From assembly GCF_004382795.1 (NCBI RefSeq), contig NZ_SMSG01000003.1, positions 372,001-436,000 on the forward strand: a stretch of 64,000 nucleotides of DNA, given 5' to 3'. This stretch comes from Cumulibacter soli. GTDB lineage: Bacteria > Actinomycetota > Actinomycetes > Mycobacteriales > Antricoccaceae. Under the pieces are notes generated by a model, which was not told where the DNA came from, ran no database searches, and was given only the letters and a program-made list of their open reading frames with translations. Shown piece after piece: positions 56,273 through 64,000 of this stretch. Positions within the stretch are counted from its first letter, which is position 1. Every line of letters begins with the position of its first letter. Made by a program: the position numbers and the translations under genes.

Positions 56273-59200
56273 CTAGTACTTGTCCATAATCTTGCGGATC
56301 CGTGCGGTCGAGACCGAGTAACGCGGTTTCACCGCTTGGGCGAACAAGGAGAGCCGTAACTCCTCGATCATCCAGCGGACCTCGCGCAACTCTGCCGGTA
56401 GCTCTTCATCGCTGCGGAAGGTCGCCACGAAGTCGTCGTACTCTGCGCTGAGGTCGTGCACTTCCAGCATCGACAGGCGATCGCGTTGGTGGTTTGCGCG
56501 AAGCCGATCCGCGCGTACAGCGATACCGCGTAGATACCGGGCGATGTCGTTCAGACGCGCGACGCCGTGCAGACTGACGAATCCGGGCGGCACCAGGAAA
56601 GCTAGTTGCGTTCGAATGTCAGCCAGTTGCACGGCAAATGGTTTGGGCGGTAGGTCCGCGATCGAGCGGTCCGCCGCCATTTTCTGCTCGAGCACGGCGG
56701 CCACCTTTTCGAACGCACCGAGCGTGCCCGCGACCTGCCGCTCGCGGGCAGTCTGCAGCAACGCAAGGTACTCGGATTCGGACCAAGGAATCCCGACAGT
56801 ATCGATCTCCTGAAGGGCCACCGCGTGTTGTACGTCATCGCGCAGTGCCGCGGGGTTGGCGTGCGGCGTCTGCGTGAGGGATACCTTCTGTGCGGCGCTG
56901 AGCGCGCGCGTGACTTGGCTGCCGACCGGCGGCAACTGATGGACCAGGAGCCATGCGACCCCCTCGCGCATCGCGTTGAGTTGAGCGAATTGCGTGGTCT
57001 GGATTCGTACCGCGAGTGAGTCGCCTTCACGAACCAGCGCCGGAAAGCCATCGACCGGCCCGTGCGTGGTCTGCAGCGCCACCACCTGATCGAGTGTGCC
57101 GATCGACCAGGAAGTAATGCCGCGCTGTTCGTTGGCTACGGCAACTTTCGCAACTTGTGCGCGCTGTGCGCTACCGAGGTGCTCCCGCAGCACAGCGAGG
57201 TCCTTTCCCGAGGCGACAACCTTCCCCGTCTCGTCGACGATTCGGAAGGTCATCCGCAGGTGGTCGGGAACTTTGGACCAGTCGAAATCGAACTCCGTGA
57301 CTGCCGCGCCAGTGAGCCTGCGCAACTCGTCAGCAAGCTGAGGCAGCAGGGCGCCCTTCTGTGGGCTGATGGTTTTCAACGCCGCGCGGGCTCGATCCGG
57401 AGCGGGAACCACATTACGACGGATCACCTTCGGGAGGGACTTGATCAAAGCGGTGACGAGTTCCTCGCGACGGCCGGGTACCAACCACCGGAACTCCTCT
57501 GGATCGGTCTGCGACAGCGATACCAATGGAAGGTCAACACTGACCCCGTCAGCTTCGGCATCACGGGCCGCCGGAACTACGCTCGGATCGAATGTATATA
57601 CAAGCTCTAGCGGACGGTCTCCGTCGCGCCACACATTAGGAAACGCATCGTCATCCGGGCGCTGCGCGCCATCACGCAGTACGTCATCGGCACCGAAGTT
57701 GAGCAGTTCGGGAGTCTCATGACGCTGGTGCTTCCACCACTTATCGAAATGGCGCCCCGAGACGACCTCGGATGGGACACGTGCGTCATAGAACGCGTAC
57801 AGAGACTCGTCATCGGCGATGAGATCGCGTCGGCGTGCCTTGTCCTCCAACTCGACGATCTCACCGAGTAGATCTTGATTGTGTCTGAAGAAGTGGTGCC
57901 GGGTGTCCCAATCGCCCTCGACGAGAGCCTGCCGGATAAAGATCTCCCGCGACGCGACGGGATCGATGCGCCCATAATTCACTCGCCGGTCGGCGATGAT
58001 CGGCACGCCGTACAGCGTGGCTTTTTCGGTCGCGACGACCGCGGCCCGCTTACGTTCCCAATGCGGTTCGCTATATGTACGTTTGAGGGCGTGCGACGCT
58101 ACTTCCTCAACCCACGCGGGGTCTAACCGCGCGACGTCGCGCGCCCACAGCCGCGACGTCTCAACGAGTTCAGCGGCCATAACGTACGGCGGATTCTTCT
58201 TGAATAACGACGATCCAGGGAAAATAGCGAACCGAGCGCCGCGCGCACCGACGTACTCCCGCTTATTGCGGACATCCTGCAGGCCAATTTGGGAGAGCAG
58301 CCCGGTGAGCACCGATTTATGAACGTCGTCGTCCGACGGGCGAGCGGCGGAGGTGTGGATGCCGGCGGCGCCAGCGACCTCTCGTAACTGTGCGACGAGG
58401 TCCTGCCACTCACGCACCCGCAAGTAGTTGATGTACTCGGTCTTGCATCGTTTGCGGAACTGCGAGGACGACAATGACTTCTGCTGCTCGCGTAGGTATC
58501 GCCACAGATTAAGGATTCCCAGGAAGTCCGATGTCTTATCGACGAAGCGGGCATGTAGCTGATCCGCGTGCGCTTCGTGCTCCGCGGGCCGCTCACGAGG
58601 GTCTTGAATCGCCAGTGCGGCAGCAACGACGATCACCGCGAGGGCGGCATCGCGTTTGCCGCCCTCCACGATCATCCGGGCTAACCGCGGATCAATCGGC
58701 AGTGCTGCGATGGTGCGACCAGTCTGCGTCAGCTCCACGCGTCCGTCGACCCGCCTGAGCGCGTCGATTTCCTGCAACAGCGCCATTCCGTCGGCGATGT
58801 TGCGTTTATCCGGCGGCTGGATGAACCCGAAGGTCTCGATGTCGCCGAGCCGTGCCGCGGTCATCTGCAGAATGACCGATCCGAGATTCGTACGGGTGAT
58901 CTCCGGATCGGTGAACTGTGGGCGAGAATCGAAGTCGTCCTCGGAGTACAGCCGGACGGCGATGCCATCGGACGTGCGGCCGCATCGTCCGCTGCGCTGC
59001 ATCGCCGAAGCCTGTGAAATCCGCTCTATGGGCAGGCGTTGCACCTTCGTAGATAGCGAGTATCGCGATATCCGGGCGGTGCCGGCATCGACGACGTACT
59101 TGATGCCGGGCACCGTCAGTGATGTCTCCGCGACGTTGGTGGCTAAGACAATCCGCCGTCCGCGGTGGGAACTGAACACTCGGTGTTGGTCGGCAGCTGA

Positions 59201-60061
59201 TAGTCGCGCATACAGTGGCAGGATTTCGGTCCGCGGCAAATCCAGCTCCCGCAGCGCATCAGCGGCATCCCGGATCTCGCGTTCGCCGGACAGAAATACC
59301 AGCACGTCACCAGGAGGTTCGGCGGCCAATTCGGCGCACGCGTCGATAATTCCGGTGACGAGGTCACGCTCCGGGGCAGCGGTGTTGTCCGGGTCGACCA
59401 GTGGCCGGTAGCGGATCTCGACCGGGTAGGTGCGGCCGGATACCTCGATGATCGGCGCGTGGTCGAAGTGCTCGCTAAATGCTTCGGGATCGATCGTCGC
59501 CGAGGTGATGATGAGTTTGAGGTCTGGGCGCTTGGGCAGCAGGGATTTGAGGTACCCCAGTAAAAAGTCGATGTTGAGGCTTCGCTCGTGTGCCTCATCG
59601 ATGATGATCGTGTCATAGCGGCGCAGCATGCGATCGCGCTGAATCTCGGCGAGCAGGATGCCGTCGGTCATTACCTTCACGTAGCTGTCCCGGCTCACCT
59701 TGTCGGTGAACCGCACGGCATAGCCGACTTCGGCACCGATCGCGACGTCGAGCTCCGAGGCGATGCGTTCGGCCACGGTGCGAGCCGCGAGTCTGCGCGG
59801 CTGGGTATGGCCGATCTGGCCCTCGATACCGCGGCCGATCTCTAAGCAGATCTTCGGGATCTGTGTGGTCTTGCCGGACCCCGTTTCGCCGGCGATCACC
59901 ACGACCTGATTGTCGCGGATCGCTTCGGCGATCTCGTCCTTGCGGGCAGTGACTGGAAGTTGATCCGGATAGGTGAGCGCGGGAACCCCAGCACGGCGTG
60001 CCTCGAGTTGGTGCGGCGTACGTCGCGGCGGGGTGCGGCGGTTACGGGGACGTCGAGACAT
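56273..60061 (-). CDS. hrpA: DEAH-box ATP-dependent helicase HrpA
   Basis: A 1262-residue DEAH/RHA helicase involved in RNA processing or rescue of stalled ribosomes. Motif I is GETGSGKTTQIPK, motif II DEAHERS, motif III TSATID, with ATNVAETSLTVPGIKYVVDAG-type sequence (motif V region) and motif VI QRSGRCGR. The HA2 and OB domains and the long C-terminal DUF3418 region of full-length HrpA are present. ATG at 60061. It stands alone between two acyl-CoA ligases. Confidence 0.95.
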   Translation of the reverse strand: MSRRPRNRRTPPRRTPHQLEARRAGVPALTYPDQLPVTARKDEIAEAIRDNQVVVIAGETGSGKTTQIPKICLEIGRGIEGQIGHTQPRRLAARTVAERIASELDVAIGAEVGYAVRFTDKVSRDSYVKVMTDGILLAEIQRDRMLRRYDTIIIDEAHERSLNIDFLLGYLKSLLPKRPDLKLIITSATIDPEAFSEHFDHAPIIEVSGRTYPVEIRYRPLVDPDNTAAPERDLVTGIIDACAELAAEPPGDVLVFLSGEREIRDAADALRELDLPRTEILPLYARLSAADQHRVFSSHRGRRIVLATNVAETSLTVPGIKYVVDAGTARISRYSLSTKVQRLPIERISQASAMQRSGRCGRTSDGIAVRLYSEDDFDSRPQFTDPEITRTNLGSVILQMTAARLGDIETFGFIQPPDKRNIADGMALLQEIDALRRVDGRVELTQTGRTIAALPIDPRLARMIVEGGKRDAALAVIVVAAALAIQDPRERPAEHEAHADQLHARFVDKTSDFLGILNLWRYLREQQKSLSSSQFRKRCKTEYINYLRVREWQDLVAQLREVAGAAGIHTSAARPSDDDVHKSVLTGLLSQIGLQDVRNKREYVGARGARFAIFPGSSLFKKNPPYVMAAELVETSRLWARDVARLDPAWVEEVASHALKRTYSEPHWERKRAAVVATEKATLYGVPIIADRRVNYGRIDPVASREIFIRQALVEGDWDTRHHFFRHNQDLLGEIVELEDKARRRDLIADDESLYAFYDARVPSEVVSGRHFDKWWKHQRHETPELLNFGADDVLRDGAQRPDDDAFPNVWRDGDRPLELVYTFDPSVVPAARDAEADGVSVDLPLVSLSQTDPEEFRWLVPGRREELVTALIKSLPKVIRRNVVPAPDRARAALKTISPQKGALLPQLADELRRLTGAAVTEFDFDWSKVPDHLRMTFRIVDETGKVVASGKDLAVLREHLGSAQRAQVAKVAVANEQRGITSWSIGTLDQVVALQTTHGPVDGFPALVREGDSLAVRIQTTQFAQLNAMREGVAWLLVHQLPPVGSQVTRALSAAQKVSLTQTPHANPAALRDDVQHAVALQEIDTVGIPWSESEYLALLQTARERQVAGTLGAFEKVAAVLEQKMAADRSIADLPPKPFAVQLADIRTQLAFLVPPGFVSLHGVARLNDIARYLRGIAVRADRLRANHQRDRLSMLEVHDLSAEYDDFVATFRSDEELPAELREVRWMIEELRLSLFAQAVKPRYSVSTARIRKIMDKY

Positions 60062-60179
60062 GGCGATTCAGCCTATGCCAGTCAGCACCGTTACCGCGAG
60101 TGAGTTTCGCCAACGCAGATCATTGGGCACCTGCGTGACGCGGGCCGACCCGCTGGTGCTCAGAAGGGCCCGATCGGTG

Positions 60180-61871
60180 CTATCGCTGCTGAAGGGCAAT
60201 CGCGAGTTCGGCCTTCTTGATCTTGCCGGTGGTCGTCATCGGATACTCGGTCACGATCCGCACCTCCGGCACCTTGTAGGTCGCCATCTGCGTTTTTGCC
60301 CAAGCCCGCAACTCGTCGGCGTCAATGCTGCGTCCTTGGATCGGTTTCACGAACGCGACCGGAATTTGTCCCTTGTCGGCGTCCGGGCGCGGTACGACGG
60401 CAGCTGTCTCGACGTCATCGTGCCGGCACAGGAACGCTTCGACCTCCGCCGGAAAAACGCTCATGCCGTTGACCTTGATCATGTCCTTGTTTCGCACCAG
60501 GTAATGCAGGCACCCGGCCTCGTCGATGAACCCCGTATCGCCGGTGTACAGCCATCCGTCCCGAATCGCTTCTGCAGTCGCCTCGGGCTTCCGCCAGTAT
60601 CCAGTGAGAATCGACGGGCTGCGCTCGATGATTTCGCCCCGTTCGCCGAATGGCAGCGGTTGGCCGGTCGCCGGATCCACGACCATAAATTCGGTTCCTG
60701 GCACTGGAAGACCACACTGACCGGGTTCGTTCAAGATGTCCCAATCCTCGTCCTGTAACCCGTACGTCGAGGTGTCCATCGTGTGGGTTTCAGTCATCCC
60801 AAACGCGGCTTCCCGCAGGATTCCGTCGCTGCGGCTGGCCGCACGCCATCGGGTGCGCACCTCGGGATCGACGCGAGCTACGAATGACATCGCCAAGGGG
60901 GTGTGCAGGCTGCGGAAGTCGTAGTCGCCGACCCGCGGGTGTTCGATGATCTCGATGTAGTTATCGACGGTAGCGATCCATACCTCGACCTTGTACTTAT
61001 CGATCGTGCGCATCACGGTCTCGGCGTCCCAGCGGGCGAGGATCACCACGGTTCCGCCGGTGATGACCGGGGACAACAGTCCCATGTCCTCGCCGGCAAT
61101 CCAGAACACGGGTACGTGACACAACAGGACCGGGTGAGCTGTGATGTTGCTCGCGGTCATCCACGCGGCCACGGCGTACACCATGTGCCGCTGGGTGTGC
61201 TCACACCCCTTGGGCAGCCCTGTGGTGCCGCCGGTGTAGTTCAGCGCCGCGAGGGCGTCGAGGTCGACCTCGCGCGACGCTGCGCGGTCGGCAGCCAGCA
61301 CATCCGCCCACGTGTCGTATTCGGGGACCTTTGCGCTGGTGGTCGCCGGTGGTGCCGGTGGCGGTGCTTCGTCCCCGGCCATCTCGTAGGCGGACGTCAC
61401 CAACACGGTCCTGACGGACGTCTCCTCGATGACATTGCCGAGCACCTCAAGCATGGAGTCGACCGCGAACAGGACCTGAACGTCGGCGTCAGTCAACTCG
61501 TGGCGCAGTTCGTGCTCGCGGAACATCGTGTTGATCGGTACGTGTACCGCTCCGAGCTTCAGGATGCCGAGGAACGCGATCATGAACTGGGGCGAGTTCG
61601 GCAGCAGCACGCCGACCCTGTCCCCGGCGCGAACGCCGTGCGACTCCAGCCACCCGGCGGCGCGGTCGGTCAGCTCATCGAGCTCAGCCCAGGTGATCTC
61701 GCGGCCGTAGAACGCCACAGCCACAGCATCCCCGCGGCGCTTCGCCCACTCGCGAACCTGATCGCCGATGGGAATCTCACCCAGTGGATACCGAACCTCA
61801 GTGGGCACGTCGGCAGGGCGCACACTGGCCCGGCGTCGCTCGGCCTCAGCCAGGTAGTCATCGACGTTCAC
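60180..61871 (-). CDS. Acyl-CoA ligase (ANL superfamily)
   Basis: A 563-residue ligase starting at GTG 61871, with GGAGG seven bases upstream. Motifs: P-loop LNYTGGTTGLPKGCEHTQ, FGMTETHTMDTS, WLYTGDTGFIDEAGCLHYL, VRNKDMIKVNGMSVFPAEVE and MTTTGKIKKAELA. An Ala/Pro-rich insertion near residue 160 (DEAPPPAPPATTSAK) is unusual. It is divergent from a VOC-family gene. A TGAC-N6-GTCT site in the shared promoter resembles the double-TetR operator candidates. Confidence 0.87.
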   Translation of the reverse strand: MNVDDYLAEAERRRASVRPADVPTEVRYPLGEIPIGDQVREWAKRRGDAVAVAFYGREITWAELDELTDRAAGWLESHGVRAGDRVGVLLPNSPQFMIAFLGILKLGAVHVPINTMFREHELRHELTDADVQVLFAVDSMLEVLGNVIEETSVRTVLVTSAYEMAGDEAPPPAPPATTSAKVPEYDTWADVLAADRAASREVDLDALAALNYTGGTTGLPKGCEHTQRHMVYAVAAWMTASNITAHPVLLCHVPVFWIAGEDMGLLSPVITGGTVVILARWDAETVMRTIDKYKVEVWIATVDNYIEIIEHPRVGDYDFRSLHTPLAMSFVARVDPEVRTRWRAASRSDGILREAAFGMTETHTMDTSTYGLQDEDWDILNEPGQCGLPVPGTEFMVVDPATGQPLPFGERGEIIERSPSILTGYWRKPEATAEAIRDGWLYTGDTGFIDEAGCLHYLVRNKDMIKVNGMSVFPAEVEAFLCRHDDVETAAVVPRPDADKGQIPVAFVKPIQGRSIDADELRAWAKTQMATYKVPEVRIVTEYPMTTTGKIKKAELAIALQQR

Positions 61872-61889
61872 TAGCAACCTCCAAGCCAT

Positions 61890-61905
61890 TTGACATGAGT
61901 GTCTA
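61890..61905. promoter_or_regulatory. Operator candidate 3, TTGAC-N6-GTCTA
   Basis: TTGACATGAGTGTCTA lies 19 bases upstream of the acyl-CoA ligase start. It keeps seven of the eight TGAC...GTCA core bases with the same 6-base spacing as the two sites at 53.1 kb. It may be a distant target of the double-TetR regulator; this is inference. Confidence 0.4.
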
Positions 61906-62028
61906 TTTTGCCGCAACGACAGGGCGCCGTCGAACCACTCTCACCTGGTGGATCGCGTCGTCGTGGATACTTCGGCAGAAACCGGCCGCGTAGCAGCGGC
62001 GCCGCCACGACGCAGAGGACCCACCGAC

Positions 62029-62691
62029 ATGATCGATCGAATCGCCCGCATTGACATCGCCGGAGCGGACGAGTCGCTGTACGACATTTTGCTCGGTCCC
62101 GCTCACACCGCCGGGAACCTGAGGGTGGTGGCCGCTGAAACGACGCGAGCCGTATTTGCCACCGCGAACCCGGCGAAGACCGCCGAACGGATCCGGCGAC
62201 GGGGGATTGAGTTGGACGACGAAGGATTCGTCGTGAACGGCCTCAGCTTCGGGCTCACCGATTCAACGCCTATTCCCGTACCCAACCCGGAGGTCGAACT
62301 CGATCACGTGGTGTTGCGTACCGCCGACGCAGAACGCGCGATCGCTAACTACGGCGGGCGCTTGGGCATCGAACTGCGGCTGGAACGACACGCACCGCAG
62401 TGGGGGATGCACATGCTGTTCTTCCGCTGCGGCGAGGACATCCTGGAGATCGTGCAACCCATCGGCGATGAGCAGCACACCGGTGGCGACCAGCTCTACG
62501 GCGTGACGTGGCGCGTTGCCGACCTCAACGCCACCGCTCAGCGGCTGAAGGCCGCTGGGATCGAGATCAGCGAGATACGCGATGGCCGCAAGCCCGGCAC
62601 CCAGGTGTGCACCATCCGCGATCGCCGCACCGGCGTCCCGACCTTGTTGATTCAGCAGGAGTCGCTGCCGTTCAGCCGCAGCCAGCGCTGA
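62029..62691 (+). CDS. VOC-superfamily (glyoxalase-like) protein
   Basis: A 220-residue protein with two vicinal-oxygen-chelate modules: an N-terminal DRIARIDIAGAD...RVVAAETTRAVFAT half, and a clearer C-terminal half starting VELDHVVLRTADAERAIANY and ending TGVPTLLIQQE. His and Glu residues in LDHVVL, MHMLFF and EIVQPI could bind metal. The start may be ATG 62029 (AGAGGACCCACCGAC upstream) or an earlier in-frame GTG. It is divergent from an acyl-CoA ligase; the substrate is unknown. Confidence 0.78.
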   Translation: MIDRIARIDIAGADESLYDILLGPAHTAGNLRVVAAETTRAVFATANPAKTAERIRRRGIELDDEGFVVNGLSFGLTDSTPIPVPNPEVELDHVVLRTADAERAIANYGGRLGIELRLERHAPQWGMHMLFFRCGEDILEIVQPIGDEQHTGGDQLYGVTWRVADLNATAQRLKAAGIEISEIRDGRKPGTQVCTIRDRRTGVPTLLIQQESLPFSRSQR

Positions 62692-62804
62692 GCACGATTG
62701 GACTCGCACGATGGGTAACTGCTGCGCAGCATCAGCAGTTTCCGCCGCTGATCTGCCGGCGGGATTGCGTTGTACGTCCCGCCGTACGTGAGGCGCGGTA
62801 CCGA

Positions 62805-62835
62805 CGAAACCCCGGCCAACCGGGCCGGGGTTTCG
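62805..62835. terminator. Strong 13-bp hairpin between VOC gene and tRNA-Leu
   Basis: CGAAACCCCGGCC-AACCG-GGCCGGGGTTTCG forms a perfect 13-bp stem with a 5-base loop. It lies downstream of both the plus-strand VOC gene and the minus-strand tRNA, so it can terminate in both directions. Confidence 0.85.
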
Positions 62836-62863
62836 TCATGTTTATGCAGGTCATCCTACGTTT

Positions 62864-62951
62864 TGGTGTCCAGAGGGGGACTTGAACCCCCACGTCCGAT
62901 AAAGGACACTAGCACCTCAAGCTAGCGCGTCTGCCATTCCGCCACCTGGAC
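62864..62951 (-). tRNA. tRNA-Leu (anticodon GAG)
   Basis: Class II tRNA with an encoded CCA end. The acceptor arm pairs GTCCAGG with the 3' CTGGAC. The D-loop region is TGGCGGAATGGCAGACGCG. The anticodon stem is CTAGC/GCTAG with loop TTGAGGT, giving anticodon GAG (reads CUC/CUU). There is a long variable arm, and the T-arm is GGGGGTTCAAGTCCCCC. It is isolated from other tRNAs. Confidence 0.97.
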
Positions 62952-63018
62952 AAGGTGCGCAGAGAATGTTACAGCACTGGTAACGCCTCTGCCGCGCGGG
63001 TACCCCTATTTCCTCCGT

Positions 63019-63053
63019 CCGGTCGCGACCACACGAGCAGCGGTCGCGACCGG
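63019..63053 (-). terminator. Strong 12-bp hairpin after DEAD-box helicase
   Basis: CCGGTCGCGACC and GGTCGCGACCGG form a perfect 12-bp stem with an 11-base loop. Outer TTTCC/GGAAA arms could extend it past a bulge. It lies 16 bases beyond the helicase stop on the minus strand. Confidence 0.8.
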
Positions 63054-63069
63054 CAGGAAAGGGGCCGAT

Positions 63070-64000
63070 TTACGCCTCGTGACGGTCCGGACGGCGTCCT
63101 CGCGAATCGCGGCTATCGCGTCGGTAACCACCACCGCGACGGTCCCCGCCATCATGTCGGCGGTCTCCGAACGAACGGCGATCACCGCCGCGTCGGTCGC
63201 CGCGGAACCCGCCCGAGCGACCGCGGTAGCCGCCACCCTGACGTGGGCCGCGCGCCGGACGCGCCTTCACCGGCGGACGGTACTCCTCGACCGGCTCGCC
63301 GGACGGCTGCGCGCCGCCGGTGATGTCAGTGATAGCCGAGTCACCTGGCTCGACGTACACGCCGCGCAGCTCGACCCCGGCGCGACCGATGAGCCGTTCG
63401 GCGCCGCGACGCTCGCGCGGCATGGCCAACATGACGACGGTGCCATCCTCGCCGGCACGCGCAGTGCGACCGGCACGGTGCAGGTAGGTCTTGTGCTCCT
63501 GTGGCGGATCAGCCTGGATAACAAGCTCGACGTCGTCGATATGGATGCCACGGGCGGCGACGTCGGTCGCGACGAGCACCGGGACGTGGTTGCCGCGGAA
63601 CGCGTTGAGCGCACGGGTGCGCTGGCCCTGACTCAACCCACCGTGGATCGCCAGAGCGTTCACGCCGACCTCGCGCATCTTTTCAGCAACGCGGTCCGCG
63701 CCCAACTTCGTCCGTACGAACACGATCGAGCGACCTGGCCGCGAAGCCAATTCAGCAGCGACTGCGGCCTTACGGGCGGGGTGGACGACGAATAGGTGGT
63801 GTTCCATCGACTCGACTGAGGCGCCGACGTCCGCCGTGGAGTGCAGAACGGGATCGGTCAAGAAGCGCTTGACGAGTACGTCGACGTCACCATCGAGGGT
63901 GGCCGAGAACAGCATCCGCTGGCTGTCGGCGGGTGTCTCTTCGAGGATCCGACGCACCTCGGGGGCGAACCCCATATCGCACATCTGATCGGCCTCGTCC
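63070..64000 (-). CDS. DEAD-box RNA helicase, N-terminal part outside window
   Basis: ATP-dependent RNA helicase, probably for cold-shock or ribosome/mRNA remodelling. The frame enters from the right edge exactly at motif II (DEADQM), followed by motif III FSATL, IVFVRTKLGADRVAEKM, motif V LVATDVAARGIHIDDV and motif VI HRAGRTARAG. The C-terminal 75 residues are an Arg/Gly/Asp-rich tail with RGG and DRR repeats, an RNA-binding low-complexity region. The ATP-binding N-terminal domain up to motif II lies beyond the window. Confidence 0.93.
   Translation of the reverse strand, partial: DEADQMCDMGFAPEVRRILEETPADSQRMLFSATLDGDVDVLVKRFLTDPVLHSTADVGASVESMEHHLFVVHPARKAAVAAELASRPGRSIVFVRTKLGADRVAEKMREVGVNALAIHGGLSQGQRTRALNAFRGNHVPVLVATDVAARGIHIDDVELVIQADPPQEHKTYLHRAGRTARAGEDGTVVMLAMPRERRGAERLIGRAGVELRGVYVEPGDSAITDITGGAQPSGEPVEEYRPPVKARPARGPRQGGGYRGRSGGFRGDRRGGDRRSFGDRRHDGGDRRGGGYRRDSRDSRGRRPDRHEA

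Noticed and set aside
63079-63795. A plus-strand frame of 238 codons opposite the DEAD-box helicase
   Set aside because: It is an antisense shadow of the helicase; no motif and no ribosome site.

Overview
This is a high-GC stretch of an actinomycete chromosome. It is densely coded, with many GTG starts, AGGAGG-like ribosome sites and 4-base ATGA/GTGA gene overlaps. No insertion sequence, phage gene, CRISPR array or rRNA was seen. From about 3 kb to 38 kb the gene order resembles, from memory, the Mycobacterium tuberculosis Rv1447-Rv1488 backbone: tkt-tal-zwf, ctaB, sufR-BDCSU-sufT, ABC-F, acn, moxR-DUF58-VWA, fabG1-inhA-hemH, nfeD-SPFH. Extra blocks are inserted between these anchors. The organism is therefore an actinomycete in the broad neighbourhood of Mycobacteriales/Geodermatophilales; genus cannot be resolved by eye.

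Layout. 1-5.5 kb (minus): pentose-phosphate and glycolytic genes tkt, tal, pgi and the start of zwf. 5.8-9.5 kb: heme A pathway genes ctaB and ctaA, small unknown proteins and a CBS protein. 9.6-17 kb: sufR and the complete SUF iron-sulfur assembly operon, followed directly by a two-TM potassium channel with an RCK domain. 17-24 kb: small membrane proteins, an ABC-F ATPase, a large membrane protein, soxR divergent from an ABC exporter across a perfect SoxR-type operator, and a TauE/SafE permease. 24-28.5 kb: aconitase and an acyl-CoA ligase. 28.7-34.5 kb: moxR-DUF58-VWA, then fabG-fabI(inhA)-hemH. 34.5-37.9 kb: an uncharacterised protein, DUF3097, NfeD and an SPFH protein.

37.9-41.7 kb (minus) is the most interesting block: a tight cluster of a DMT/EamA permease, glutamyl-Q tRNA(Asp) synthetase, a YhhQ/VUT queuosine-precursor transporter and a tRNA-guanine transglycosylase with an atypical substrate pocket. 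It looks like a self-contained system for importing a 7-deazaguanine, inserting it into tRNA and glutamylating it. 41.7-48 kb: a beta-lactamase-like serine hydrolase, an iron-siderophore ABC system (fecBCDE type) behind an IdeR/DtxR-like box, and a second TauE permease.

48-56.2 kb: an acyl-CoA ligase and both subunits of a biotin-dependent acyl-CoA carboxylase (minus), divergent from a regulator made of two complete TetR units in one chain, followed by another acyl-CoA ligase. The divergent promoter holds two TGAC-N6-GTCA inverted repeats 43 bp apart. A third near-copy lies in front of a fourth acyl-CoA ligase at 61.9 kb. 56.2-64 kb: the DEAH helicase hrpA, that ligase, a VOC protein, tRNA-Leu(GAG) and a truncated DEAD-box RNA helicase at the right edge.

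Iron and redox run through the window (suf, fec, soxR, acn, a [2Fe-2S] ferrochelatase), with DtxR-type boxes at two promoters. All family assignments are by eye from motifs; no database search was run.
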